Shown here piece by piece: positions 8,949 through 17,284 of a DNA stretch of 64,000 nucleotides. A program made the translations under genes and the position numbers. Origin of the DNA: Streptomyces griseochromogenes (GTDB lineage: Bacteria; Actinomycetota; Actinomycetes; Streptomycetales; Streptomycetaceae); contig NZ_CP016279.1 in NCBI RefSeq assembly GCF_001542625.1, positions 9,486,001 to 9,550,000 of the forward strand. Reading direction: 5' to 3'. Each line of letters opens with the position of its first letter. Within the stretch, counting starts at the first letter, position 1. The notes beneath the pieces are model-generated. The model was not told the origin of the DNA, did no database searches, and saw only the letters and a program-made list of their open reading frames with translations.

Positions 8949-9793
8949 CGGTACCCCCCTGTGCTTTCTACGTGGTCCGGGTGGAAGCAGATCCGCCACT
9001 CCCGCGTGGCACCCGGCCCGGCCATGACGTTCAGGTAGTACATGGCGTGGCCGGGCTGGGCGATCGACGGGCCGTGCCAGCCGTCGGGGACGAGGACGGC
9101 GTCGCCGGAGCGGACCTCGGCGAGAACGTCGGATCCGCCCTCGCGCGAGGGGAACACGCGCTGATAGCCGAAACCGTTCGGGCCGTCGATCTCGAAGTAG
9201 TAGATCTCCTCCAGCTCGGACTCCTCGCCCGGCCGGTGCTCGTCGTGCTTGTGCGGCGGGTAGGAGGACCAGTTGCCGCCGGGGGTGATCACCTCCACGG
9301 CGATCAGCTTGTCGCAGTCGAAGCCCTGCTCATCAGCGCCTCCGGCGCGGGCAGCGGAGGCGAAGTTGCGCACCTGACGGGCGCAGGTGCCGCTGCCGCG
9401 CTGTTCGACGGGGACCTCCGGCGCGGGGCCGTAGCGGGCGGGGAGTCGTCGCTCGCACTTCGCTCCTGCCAGGGCGAAGCGGCCTCCCGCGCCGGAGGCG
9501 ATCTGGACCCGGGTCTCACGGGGCGCGTACGCGAAGTCGGAAACCGACGCGAACACGCTCTCCCGACCCAGGAGTTGAAACTCTTTTTCCTCAATTTGTA
9601 CGGTACATCCGCCTTGTAGCGGAAGCACGATCCACTCACTGTCCCCCGTGGTGAACGTATGCGTACCGCCCGGTGACAACTCCACGATCCGCAGGCTGCT
9701 GTGTGCCCAGCCGGCCCGCTTCGGGTCGATGTCGACGGTGTACTGGGCGTTCGCGGTGGCACCCCGGGGCAGGTGCAGGTCGGTGCTGGTCAT
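8945..9793 (-). CDS. iolB: 5-deoxy-glucuronate isomerase
   Basis: A 282-residue cupin-type isomerase that converts 5-deoxyglucuronate to 2-deoxy-5-keto-gluconate. Metal-ligand residues are visible in YPPHKHDEH and in ELEEIYYFEI, followed by the conserved DAVLVPDGWHGPS segment and a tail with AMYYLNVMAGP. Length matches the family. Its stop overlaps the iolD start, so the two are probably translationally coupled. It starts 7 nt after the aldolase stop. Confidence 0.95.
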   Translation of the reverse strand: MTSTDLHLPRGATANAQYTVDIDPKRAGWAHSSLRIVELSPGGTHTFTTGDSEWIVLPLQGGCTVQIEEKEFQLLGRESVFASVSDFAYAPRETRVQIASGAGGRFALAGAKCERRLPARYGPAPEVPVEQRGSGTCARQVRNFASAARAGGADEQGFDCDKLIAVEVITPGGNWSSYPPHKHDEHRPGEESELEEIYYFEIDGPNGFGYQRVFPSREGGSDVLAEVRSGDAVLVPDGWHGPSIAQPGHAMYYLNVMAGPGATREWRICFHPDHVESTGGYR

Positions 9794-9800
9794 GCGGCCC

Positions 9801-10757
9801 TCACAGCAGTCCTACGGCGGTGTCCACGGCGGCGGCCACATCGCCGTCCGCCGGATACAGCAGCGAGCGGCCGACCACCAGACCGCGCACGGTGGGCAGT
9901 TGCAGCGCGCCGCGCCACTTCTCGTACGCGGCGACCTGCTCCTCGGGCGAGTCGCCGATGTCTCCGCCGAGCAGCACGGCCGGCAGGGTCGAGGTCTCCA
10001 TGACCCGGGCCATGTCGTCGGGGTTCTCGGTGACCGGCACCTTCAGCCAGGTGTAGGCGGAGGAGCCGCCGAGGCCCGAGGCGATGGCGATGGACTTGGT
10101 GACCGCCTCCGCGCTCAGGTCGTTGCGCAGCCGTCCGTCGGGACCGCGGCGGCTGATGAACGGCTCCACGAAGACCGGGAGCCGGTGCGCGGCCATCGCG
10201 TCGATGGCGCGGGCGGTGGACTCCAGCGTGGTCAGGGAGCCCGGGTCGTCGTAGTCGATGCGCAGCAGCAGCTTGGCGGCGTCGAAGCCGAGGCGGTGGA
10301 TGTCCTCGGGGCGGTGGCCGGTGAAGCGGTCGTCCAGCTCGAAGCTGGCGCCCTGCAGGCCGCCGCGGTTCATCGAGCCCATGACCACCTTGTGGTCGAG
10401 GGCGCCGAGCAGAAGCAGGTCGTCCAGGATGTCGGCGGTGGCGAGGACTCCGTCGACGCCGGGCCTGGACAGTGCGAGACACAGCCGTTCGAGCAGGTCG
10501 GCGCGGTTGGCCATGGCGAGCTTGCGGTCGCCGACGCCGAGCGCGCCGCGGGCCGGGTGGTCGGCGGCGACGATCATCAGCCGGCCGTTCTCGTTGAGCA
10601 GCGGGCGGCGGGCCCGGCGCAGCGCGGCCTCGGCGATCGCCTCGGGGTGGTGGGTGCGGGTGCGGACCAGCTCGGCGACATCGACGCGCGGCTGCCGGGC
10701 GGCGTCCCCGCCCGCGGCGCCTTCGGGGTGCGCGCCTGCCACCCTGCCCGCCCTCAC
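9801..10757 (-). CDS. Cgl0159-type (beta/alpha)8 aldolase of inositol catabolism
   Basis: A 318-residue TIM-barrel protein resembling the DeoC-like Cgl0159 family found in actinobacterial inositol clusters. There it is expected to cleave 2-deoxy-5-keto-gluconate 6-phosphate, the IolJ step. Conserved stretches include MIVAADHPARG near residue 56, VVMGSMNRGG and KLLLRIDYDD. A long upstream in-frame extension is an artefact. The GTG at 10757 overlaps the iolC stop (GTGA), which fixes the start. Its position between iolC and iolB supports the aldolase role; the exact reaction is inferred. Confidence 0.8.
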   Translation of the reverse strand: MRAGRVAGAHPEGAAGGDAARQPRVDVAELVRTRTHHPEAIAEAALRRARRPLLNENGRLMIVAADHPARGALGVGDRKLAMANRADLLERLCLALSRPGVDGVLATADILDDLLLLGALDHKVVMGSMNRGGLQGASFELDDRFTGHRPEDIHRLGFDAAKLLLRIDYDDPGSLTTLESTARAIDAMAAHRLPVFVEPFISRRGPDGRLRNDLSAEAVTKSIAIASGLGGSSAYTWLKVPVTENPDDMARVMETSTLPAVLLGGDIGDSPEEQVAAYEKWRGALQLPTVRGLVVGRSLLYPADGDVAAAVDTAVGLL

Positions 10758-11704
10758 AGGACCGCTCCGGCCTCGAGCGCGGCGGCCACCTCGGCGGGGG
10801 TGGGCATCGCGGAGGAGCACTCCAGACGGGAGGCGACGATGGCGCCGGCCGCGTTGGCGTGCCGCATGATCGTCTCCAGGTTCCAGCCCTCCAGCAGGCC
10901 GTGGCACAGGGAACCGCCGAAGGCGTCCCCGGCGCCGAGGCCGTTCAGGACGGTGACCGGGAGCGGCGGGACCTCCGCCGACTCGCCCTCGCTGTTCACG
11001 GCGAGGACGCCCTTGGGTCCCTGCTTGACCACGGCGATCTCGACGCCCGCGTCCAGGAGCGCGCGGGCCGCGGCATGCGGCTCGCGCACGCCGGTGGCGA
11101 CCTCCACCTCGTCCAGGTTGCCGACGGCGACCGTCGTGTGGCGCAGGGCCTCGGCGTAGAAGGGGCGGGCCTCGGCGGGGTCGGCCCAGAACATCGGGCG
11201 CCAGTCGAGGTCGAAGACCGTCGTGCCGGACTTCGCGCGGTGGGCGAGGGCCGCGAGGGTCGCCGTACGGCTGGGCTCCTCGCTCAGCCCCGTGCCGGTG
11301 ACCCAGAAGACGCGGGTGTCCCGGATGGCGTCCAGGTCCAGGTCGTGGGCGTCGATCTCCAGATCGGGCGCCTTGGGCCGCCGGTAGAAGTACAGCGGGA
11401 AGTCGTCCGGCGGGAAGACCTCGCAGAAGGTGACCGGCGTGGGCAGCCCGGCCACCGGGGTGACCCAGCGGTCGTCGACACCGAAGCCGCGCAGGGCCTC
11501 GTGCAGGTAGGCGCCGAACGGGTCGTCGCCCGTGCGGGTGATCACGGCGGTCCGCCGGCCGAGCCGGGCCGCGGCGACCGCCACGTTCGTCGCCGACCCG
11601 CCGAGGAACTTGCCGAAGGACGACACCTGGGCGAGCGGGACACCGGTTTGCAACGGATAGAGGTCCACTCCGATCCGTCCCATGGTGATCAGGTCGTACG
11701 CCAT
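10754..11704 (-). CDS. iolC: 5-dehydro-2-deoxygluconokinase
   Basis: A 316-residue PfkB-family sugar kinase, first gene of the leftward inositol operon. Family signatures are GGSATNVAVAAARLG (about 35-49) and the C-terminal catalytic loop NGLGAGDAFGG, where Asp is the base. The substrate is taken from context: it phosphorylates 2-deoxy-5-keto-gluconate before aldol cleavage. The ATG at 11704 is followed by MGRIGVDLYPLQ, typical of IolC N-termini. A consensus-like promoter lies at 11735-11764. Confidence 0.93.
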   Translation of the reverse strand: MAYDLITMGRIGVDLYPLQTGVPLAQVSSFGKFLGGSATNVAVAAARLGRRTAVITRTGDDPFGAYLHEALRGFGVDDRWVTPVAGLPTPVTFCEVFPPDDFPLYFYRRPKAPDLEIDAHDLDLDAIRDTRVFWVTGTGLSEEPSRTATLAALAHRAKSGTTVFDLDWRPMFWADPAEARPFYAEALRHTTVAVGNLDEVEVATGVREPHAAARALLDAGVEIAVVKQGPKGVLAVNSEGESAEVPPLPVTVLNGLGAGDAFGGSLCHGLLEGWNLETIMRHANAAGAIVASRLECSSAMPTPAEVAAALEAGAVL

Positions 11705-11734
11705 CGGCTTCCCTTCGTCACGGCTCTCCCCGGC

Positions 11735-11764
11735 TTTCTAGTCCTGTCCGCCGAGCCCTGTCAA
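11735..11764 (-). promoter_or_regulatory. Candidate vegetative promoter for the iolC operon
   Basis: On the minus strand TTGACA (11764-11759) and TAGAAA (11740-11735) are separated by 18 nt. This is about 30 nt upstream of the iolC ATG. An AATGT/ACATT dyad and a TTGACA in the plus direction (11793-11798) also lie in this short divergent region, so control may be shared with the rightward gene. Confidence 0.5.
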
Positions 11765-11829
11765 TGTTTTGTCCAGACATTCGGACCAGAGCTTGACACC
11801 GCTTTCCCGGGCCCCGCACGCTGACGGCC

Positions 11830-12771
11830 ATGACGTCCTTGTCACCCTCCTCGCTTTCCTCACCTTCCACACCTTCCTCACTTTCCCGGATCCGGGTCGG
11901 ATCGGCGCCCGACTCCTGGGGCGTGTGGTTCCCGGACGACCCGCGGCAGGTCCCCTGGCGGCGCTTCCTCGACGAGGTCGCCGACTCGGGCTACGAGTGG
12001 ATCGAGCTGGGCCCCTACGGCTATCTGCCGTCCGACCCGGCGGTGCTCGCCGAGGAGACCGCCCGGCGTGGTCTGAAGGTGTCGGCCGGCACGGTCTTCA
12101 CCGGCCTGCACCACGGCGCGGCCGTGTGGGACAAGACCTGGGCGCACGTCTCCGACATCGCCACCCTGACCCAGGCGATGGGCGCCCGGCACCTGGTCGT
12201 CATCCCGTCCTTCTGGCGCGACGACAAGACGGGTGAGGTGCTGGAGCCCGACACGCTGACCCCCGGGCAGTGGCGGAATCTCACCTCGCTGACCGAGCGC
12301 CTCGGGCACGAGGTGCGGGAGCGGTACGGCCTCACGATCGTCGTCCACCCGCACGCGGACACCCACATCGACAGCGAGGAGAACGTCACCCGTTTCCTCG
12401 ACGGCACCGACTCCGAGCTGGTGTCGCTCTGCCTGGACACCGGGCACTACGCCTACTGCGGCGGAGACAGCGTCAAGCTGATCGAGACCTACGGCGAGCG
12501 CATCGGCTACCTGCACCTCAAGCAGGTCGACCCGGGGATCCTGGCCGACGTGCGCGCGAAGGGCACCCCGTTCGGCCCTGCGGTCGCCCAGGGCGTGATG
12601 TGCGAACCCCCCTCCGGGGTACCCGAGTTGGAGCCGGTCCTGGAGGCGGCGCAGAGGCTTGGGGTGGAGCTGTTCGCGATCGTCGAGCAGGACATGTATC
12701 CCTGCGAGCCGGACGCTCCGCTGCCGATCGCCCGGCGGACTCGGGCGTTTCTTCGGTCGTGCGGGGTGTGA
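11830..12771 (+). CDS. IolE-like inosose dehydratase family TIM-barrel protein
   Basis: A 313-residue xylose-isomerase-like TIM barrel. After a serine-rich leader it carries the IolE/MocC landmark VGSAPDSWGVWFPDD, then IELGPYGYLPSD, VHPHADTHIDSEENV, CLDTGHYAYCGGD and YLHLKQVDP, which supply the metal-binding His, Glu and Asp residues of the family. IolE dehydrates scyllo-inosose to the dione used by IolD. The gene is divergent from the iolC operon with a shared 125-bp control region. No iolG dehydrogenase lies beside it. An epimerase role is the alternative. Confidence 0.82.
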   Translation: MTSLSPSSLSSPSTPSSLSRIRVGSAPDSWGVWFPDDPRQVPWRRFLDEVADSGYEWIELGPYGYLPSDPAVLAEETARRGLKVSAGTVFTGLHHGAAVWDKTWAHVSDIATLTQAMGARHLVVIPSFWRDDKTGEVLEPDTLTPGQWRNLTSLTERLGHEVRERYGLTIVVHPHADTHIDSEENVTRFLDGTDSELVSLCLDTGHYAYCGGDSVKLIETYGERIGYLHLKQVDPGILADVRAKGTPFGPAVAQGVMCEPPSGVPELEPVLEAAQRLGVELFAIVEQDMYPCEPDAPLPIARRTRAFLRSCGV

Positions 12772-12810
12772 GAGCGCCCCTGGAGGTGCCGGGATCCGTT
12801 GCCGTGCGAG

Positions 12811-12879
12811 TGCGGGCTGTTCGTGGCTTGTCGCGCCCACACGGCCGAGCCGCAGATCGACACAGCCCCGTGCCCCTGG
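12811..12879 (+). repeat. Dispersed intergenic repeat, copy 2
   Basis: Same order of blocks as copy 1: TGCGGGCTG, GTGGCTTGTCGCGCCCAC, GAGCCGCAGATCGACACA and GCCCCGTGCCCCTGG. It begins 40 nt after the stop of the iolE-like gene, here in the same orientation as the gene before it. Confidence 0.7.
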
Positions 12880-13386
12880 TACTCCACCCGGACCAGTCCG
12901 GGCAGCAGATGCCGGTCCGCGGGGCCGGCCGGCCCGCACGGGCGGCGGCGCGAGGCCCCGCCCGCCGGAGCCGGCCCGCGACAGGCGCCATGGCCTGGTC
13001 GGACACGGCCCGCCACCGCGCCGCGTTCACGTAGCGACCCGCGATCACCCGACGAACTTCAGGAGTCCGCGCGAGGACCGTACCGGCATCGTTCACACGG
13101 ACACCGGCGGCTCCCCTCGGCCGACCGCGTCGAGCAGCAGCCTCGCGGCGACCGCCGCCTCCAAGACCGGTGGCAAGCGGCCCGGGCAGGCTGGGCGCCG
13201 TCCGCTCAGGTGACTCCCGGGGGAAGCGGGGGCCTTCGGCGGCTCGGCCGAGGGGGAGCCGGGTCCATCACCGAGGGACGCGGGGAAGCCGGCGGGCCGG
13301 GCTCGGCGCAGCGGGTCCGGCCCGCCCTCCCCTGCCCGGTGGACGCGCCCCGGCCGTGTGCCGCCGTCCGCCTTTGCTGCGGCCGT

Positions 13387-13443
13387 GTCACAAACACCCC
13401 CTCCTTGTCACACGTGTCACACCTCGACGAGTTGTTCGTCACA
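13387..13443. promoter_or_regulatory. Four GTCACA hexamers in 57 bp
   Basis: GTCACA occurs at 13387, 13407, 13416 and 13438, all in the same orientation. The central pair forms a dyad-like TTGTCACACGTGTCACA. The cluster is about 140 nt upstream of the small HTH gene at 13581. It resembles a multi-site binding region for a transcription factor; the factor is unknown. Confidence 0.4.
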
Positions 13444-13580
13444 CTCGGTCAACAGGGGCTGCCCCATGGTCACTGCACGTCGTTGACCGGGCACAGGCTG
13501 GTGATCGCCAGCGCAGCGCCCGGCTCCCCCGACGGCCGCCCCCCGGCCGCCGCCGCGGCGCGCGCGGGAAGGTGCGACTC

Positions 13581-13781
13581 ATGACCGACCGAGTGCTCTG
13601 GTCCTACAAGGAGATCGCGGCGCACATCCGGGTGCAGCCCGACACCGTGCGGTCCTATCGCAAGCACGGCTTGCTGCCTCCGCCCGATCATGTGGAGGGC
13701 GGCAAGCCCTACTGGTACGCGGACACCGTCCGCACCTGGGTGGCCTCCCGCCCCGGCAACCGCGGCCGCAGAGAGAGCTGA
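13581..13781 (+). CDS. Small MerR/AlpA-like helix-turn-helix protein
   Basis: A 66-residue basic protein that is essentially one winged HTH: SYKEIAAHIRVQPDTVRSYR is the helix-turn-helix, followed by the wing HGLLPPPDHVEGGKPYW and the end helix TVRTWVASR. This fits small excisionase/AlpA/MerR-type DNA-binding proteins. The frame is open far upstream, but the ATG at 13581 has a good GGGAAGG box (13566-13572) and starts the domain. No effector domain is present. Neighbours give no target; the GTCACA cluster upstream may be its own control region. Confidence 0.75.
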   Translation: MTDRVLWSYKEIAAHIRVQPDTVRSYRKHGLLPPPDHVEGGKPYWYADTVRTWVASRPGNRGRRES

Positions 13782-13840
13782 CCCGCACCGGATCGGGTCG
13801 ACGGCGGATCATGTCGGTTCCGGACCGGGGGCGGGCGTGC

Positions 13841-14884
13841 TCAGCGCCAGGGCTCTATGACCGTCACGCCCGATCCGGGTGCCGTGCCCATCGCCGCCAG
13901 GGCCTGCGGGACCGCGTCGAGCCCGATCGTGCGCGTGACGAGCAGGTCCGGGCGCAGCATGCCGGACCCGACCAACTCCAGCATCTCCGGATAGGCGTGG
14001 GCGGCCATGCCGTGGCTGCCCAGGAGTTCGAGCTCCAGGGCTATGGCGCGGGCCAGCGGGACGGGGGTGGTGCCGTCCGCCGAGGGCAGCAGGCCCACTT
14101 GGACGTGCCGGCCGCGGCGGCGCAGGCAGCCGACGGAGGCCGCGCAGGTGCCGGGCGAGCCGAGCGCGTCGAGGGAGAGGTGGGCGCCGCCGCCGGTCAG
14201 CTCGCGTACGGCCGCCGCCGTGTCGGGCACAGCGGCCGCGTCCAGGCACCGCGCCGCGCCGAACTTCCGCGCCAGGTCCAGGGCCTGGGGCGAGACGTCG
14301 ACGGCGACCACCCGCGCTCCCGAGGCGGCCGCGATCATCACCGCCGACAGCCCGACCCCGCCGCAGCCGTGCACCGCGACCCACTCCCCCGCCGCCACCC
14401 GGCCCTGCCGCACGACCGCGCGGAAGGCGGTGGCGAAGCGGCAGCCGAGGGCGGCGGCCGTGGCGTAGGTCATCCCGTCCGGGATCGCCACCAGGTTCAC
14501 ATCGGCGTGGTCGAGGGCCACGTACTGGGCGAAGGAGCCCCAGCGGTGGAAGCCGGGCTGGGTCTGGCGCTCGCACACCTGGTGGTCACCGGCCGCGCAG
14601 GACGGACAGCTGCCGCAGGCACAGACGAACGGCACGGTGACCCGGTCGCCGGGCCGCCGGCCGGTCACCCGGGCGCCCACCGCCTCGACGACACCGGCGA
14701 GTTCGTGCCCCGGCACATGCGGCGGCGTGATGTCCGCATCGTGGCCCATCCAGCCGTGCCAGTCGCTGCGGCACAGCCCGGTCGCCTCGACCCGGACCAC
14801 CACCCCGTGCTCGGCGGGCTCCGGATCCGGCACCTCCCGCACCTCGGCCGGCTCTCCGAACTGTTCGAACACCACGGCTCTCAT
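13841..14884 (-). CDS. Zinc-dependent alcohol dehydrogenase (MDR family)
   Basis: A 347-residue medium-chain dehydrogenase/reductase. The catalytic zinc site (CRSDWHGWMGHD near 38-49 and GHELAG) and the four-cysteine structural zinc loop (CACGSCPSCAAGDHQVC) are intact. The Rossmann nucleotide loop GCGGVGLSA follows near residue 174. It should oxidise an alcohol or reduce an aldehyde with NAD(P). Substrate is unknown. It lies 32 nt downstream of the MMPL gene on the same strand and may be transcribed from that promoter. Confidence 0.88.
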   Translation of the reverse strand: MRAVVFEQFGEPAEVREVPDPEPAEHGVVVRVEATGLCRSDWHGWMGHDADITPPHVPGHELAGVVEAVGARVTGRRPGDRVTVPFVCACGSCPSCAAGDHQVCERQTQPGFHRWGSFAQYVALDHADVNLVAIPDGMTYATAAALGCRFATAFRAVVRQGRVAAGEWVAVHGCGGVGLSAVMIAAASGARVVAVDVSPQALDLARKFGAARCLDAAAVPDTAAAVRELTGGGAHLSLDALGSPGTCAASVGCLRRRGRHVQVGLLPSADGTTPVPLARAIALELELLGSHGMAAHAYPEMLELVGSGMLRPDLLVTRTIGLDAVPQALAAMGTAPGSGVTVIEPWR

Positions 14885-14916
14885 GGGGCCTCACCCTGCC
14901 ACGGACACGGCCGGCC

Positions 14917-17124
14917 TCACACCCCCGCCGTCTCCTTCACCTCCGCGGGCGCGGCCGGCTCGCCCTCGCTCAGACCGAACCGCTGGTGGAAGCGGCGCAG
15001 CGGGGCCGGGGCCCACCAGGTGACACGGCCCGTGAGCCGCATGATCGCCGGGACCAGGAGGCTGCGCACGACCATCGCGTCCATCAGCACCGCGAGCGCT
15101 ATGCCGAGGCCCAGCATCTTGGTGTTGGTCACCCGTGAGGTGCCGATGGCGACCATCACCACCGCGAGGATGACCGCCGCCGCGGTGATCAGCCCGCCGG
15201 TGCGCTGGAGTCCGTGGCGGACCGCCTCGTTGTGGTCGCCGGTGCGCTCGTACTCCTCCTTGATGCGGGAGAGCAGGAACACGCCGTAGTCCATGGAGAG
15301 GCCGAAGGCCACGCAGAACATCAGCACGGGCAGGGTGGTCTCTATCGAGCCGGGGCTGGTGAAGCCGAGCGCGCCGGACAGATGGCCGTCCTGGAAGACC
15401 CAGACCACCGCGCCGAACATCGCCGTCAGGCTGAGCGCGTTGAGCACCACCGCCTGCAGGGGTATCACCACGCTGCCGGTGAGCAGGAAGACCAGCAGCA
15501 GGGTGACGATCGCGATGAACGCGCCCGCCCATGGCAGGCGTTCGCCTATCGCGTGCTTGGAGTCGACCAGGACGGCGGCCGTGCCCGTCACCTTGGTGTC
15601 GAAGGGCGCCTTCAGGGAGCGCAGGTCACCGACGAGGCGCTGGGCGGCGTCGTCGACGGCCTCGCCCCTCGGCTGCACGGTGAAGTAGGCCGAGTCTCCC
15701 TTGACCAGCGGCCCGTCGACCCGGACCACCTCGGGCAGGGCGGCCACCCGCCGTTGGTAGTCGGCGTACTGGGCGCCGGTGGCCCTGCCCTCGGCGAGGA
15801 TCTCCAGGCCGCCGCCGGGGCTGCCCGGGAAGCCGTCGCGCAGGTGCTGCTGCACCACGTGCGACTCGGCGCCGGAGGGCAGCTGGCGGTCGTCGGCGGT
15901 GCCGAACTTCACGCCCAGGAAGGGCAGTCCGAGCAGGACCAGAAGGGCGGTGGTGCCGAGCGCGAAGAGCGGGGCGCGGCGCATCACCAGCGAGGCGGCG
16001 CGCGCCCAGCCGGTTCCCTCGGCCCCTGAAGGCGTCTGGCCGCGGCGGAAGAGGCGGCGCAGATCCAGGGAGTTGACCCGGTGGCCGAGGAGGATCAGGG
16101 CAGCCGGGAGCAGGACCAGTGCGGCGGCCGCGGCGAGCAGGACCACGGCGATGCCGGCGTAGGCGAAGGACCGCAGGAAGTACTGCGGGAAGACCATCAT
16201 GGCGGCCAGGGACACCGCGACCGTGAGGGCGGAGAAGAGCACCGTACGGCCGGCCGTGCGCAGCGTCGTGCCGATGGCGGTGCGCGGGTCGGCGCCGGTG
16301 GACAGCTCCTCGCGGTAGCGGCGGACGATGAACAGCGCGTAGTCGATGGCGAGGCCGAGGCCGAGGGCCGTGGTGAGGTTCAGCGCGAAGACCGAGACGT
16401 CGGTGAAGACCGTCAGCCCGCGCAGCACCGCGTTCGTGCCGAGGATGGCGACGATGCCGACACCGAGGGGCAGCAGGGCCGCGATCGCGCTGCCGAAGAC
16501 CATCACCAGCAGGACCAGCGTGATGGGCAGGGCGATCATCTCGGCCCGGGTCAGGTCCTCCTTGATGATCGTCTGCATCTCGTGCCGCACCGCGACGATG
16601 CCGCCGATCTTCACCTGGACCGGACCGTGTGCGCCCCGGTAGTGGGGCGCTATGCGGTCCAGGGTCTTGCCCATCGCGTTCTCGTCGCCGGTGATGCGGG
16701 CGGCTATCAGGGCTTCGTGACCGTCCTTGGCTCGCAAGGACGGGGACTTGGTCTGCCAGTAGGAGCCGACGCCGGTCACACCCTGCTCGCCGGCCAGCCG
16801 CTCGGTCAGCTCGCGGGCCTGGGCGGCGACCGCCGGATCGTCGACCGAGGCGTGGCCGGAGCCGACCAGGAGCAGCAGATTGGGCTGGGAGCCGGGGAAC
16901 TCCCGCTCCAGCGCCTTGGTCGCGTACGTCGACTGGGCGGCCGGGTCCTCCCAGCCGCCGCTGCCCAGATGGTCCGCGACCCGGCTGCCGGCCACCACTG
17001 CGAGCGCGGTGAGCACCAGCGCCACCAGCAGCGACAGGCGTGGACGGGCGGTGACGAATCGCGTCCAGCCGCCGGGCCGGGGCGGCCCGTCCCCCGAGTG
17101 CGGCGCCTCGTTGACTTCGGTCAT
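14917..17124 (-). CDS. MMPL-family (RND) membrane transporter
   Basis: A 735-residue protein with two repeats, each a membrane helix, an extracytoplasmic loop of about 150 residues and a five-helix bundle. The RND/MMPL landmark LGLAIDYALFIVRRYREEL occurs in the first half and FGLSMDYGVFLLSRIKEEY in the second, each with the Asp-Tyr pair linked to proton coupling. MMPL proteins export lipids, polyketides or drugs. The ATG at 17124 has an AAGGGGA box. It is divergent from a TetR regulator with a palindrome-rich gap between them, so it is very probably repressed by that regulator. Confidence 0.9.
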   Translation of the reverse strand: MTEVNEAPHSGDGPPRPGGWTRFVTARPRLSLLVALVLTALAVVAGSRVADHLGSGGWEDPAAQSTYATKALEREFPGSQPNLLLLVGSGHASVDDPAVAAQARELTERLAGEQGVTGVGSYWQTKSPSLRAKDGHEALIAARITGDENAMGKTLDRIAPHYRGAHGPVQVKIGGIVAVRHEMQTIIKEDLTRAEMIALPITLVLLVMVFGSAIAALLPLGVGIVAILGTNAVLRGLTVFTDVSVFALNLTTALGLGLAIDYALFIVRRYREELSTGADPRTAIGTTLRTAGRTVLFSALTVAVSLAAMMVFPQYFLRSFAYAGIAVVLLAAAAALVLLPAALILLGHRVNSLDLRRLFRRGQTPSGAEGTGWARAASLVMRRAPLFALGTTALLVLLGLPFLGVKFGTADDRQLPSGAESHVVQQHLRDGFPGSPGGGLEILAEGRATGAQYADYQRRVAALPEVVRVDGPLVKGDSAYFTVQPRGEAVDDAAQRLVGDLRSLKAPFDTKVTGTAAVLVDSKHAIGERLPWAGAFIAIVTLLLVFLLTGSVVIPLQAVVLNALSLTAMFGAVVWVFQDGHLSGALGFTSPGSIETTLPVLMFCVAFGLSMDYGVFLLSRIKEEYERTGDHNEAVRHGLQRTGGLITAAAVILAVVMVAIGTSRVTNTKMLGLGIALAVLMDAMVVRSLLVPAIMRLTGRVTWWAPAPLRRFHQRFGLSEGEPAAPAEVKETAGV

Positions 17125-17184
17125 CGTGAGGTGTCCCCTTCACCGTGACCCATGTCCGTTCAGGCAGGCAGCACGGGTCGGTCA

Positions 17185-17252
17185 TTGCCATAAACTGGCA
17201 AACACGAGAGATCGCTCGCGTTTCTCAAGAATGCGAGCGACCGCTCGCGTTT
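17185..17252. promoter_or_regulatory. Operator array between MMPL and tetR
   Basis: Contains the 17-bp palindrome TTGCCATAAACTGGCAA (17185-17201). It also has inverted arms TCGCTCGC (17212-17219) and GCGAGCGA (17233-17240), plus a repeated half site CGCTCGCGTTT (17213-17223 and 17242-17252). The layout is what a TetR repressor controlling both divergent genes would bind. Confidence 0.6.
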
Positions 17253-17284
17253 GTCAATCGCCTTCGGAGAGCTGGGGATAACGC

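Larger units (their letters stand above)
12772..13580. other. 809-bp stretch without a convincing gene
   Basis: Holds copy 2 of the dispersed repeat (12811-12879), a very GC-rich segment with open frames on both strands but no recognisable protein, and a cluster of four GTCACA hexamers (13387-13443) upstream of the small HTH gene. A leftward fragment around 13030-13180 looks protein-like in two adjacent frames (LEAAVAARLLLDAVGRGEPP, then TVLARTPEVRRVIAGRYV). It may be a decayed gene, but I cannot name it. Confidence 0.5.

Noticed and set aside
5547..9038. A 1163-codon plus-strand frame opposite mmsA and iolD
   Set aside because: The minus-strand genes carry intact catalytic motifs; the plus frame has none and shows the shadow composition of GC-rich DNA.
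13170..13580. N-terminal extension of the small HTH protein
   Set aside because: The extra 137 residues are Arg/Ala/Gly-rich and unlike protein; a strong ribosome site marks the ATG at 13581.
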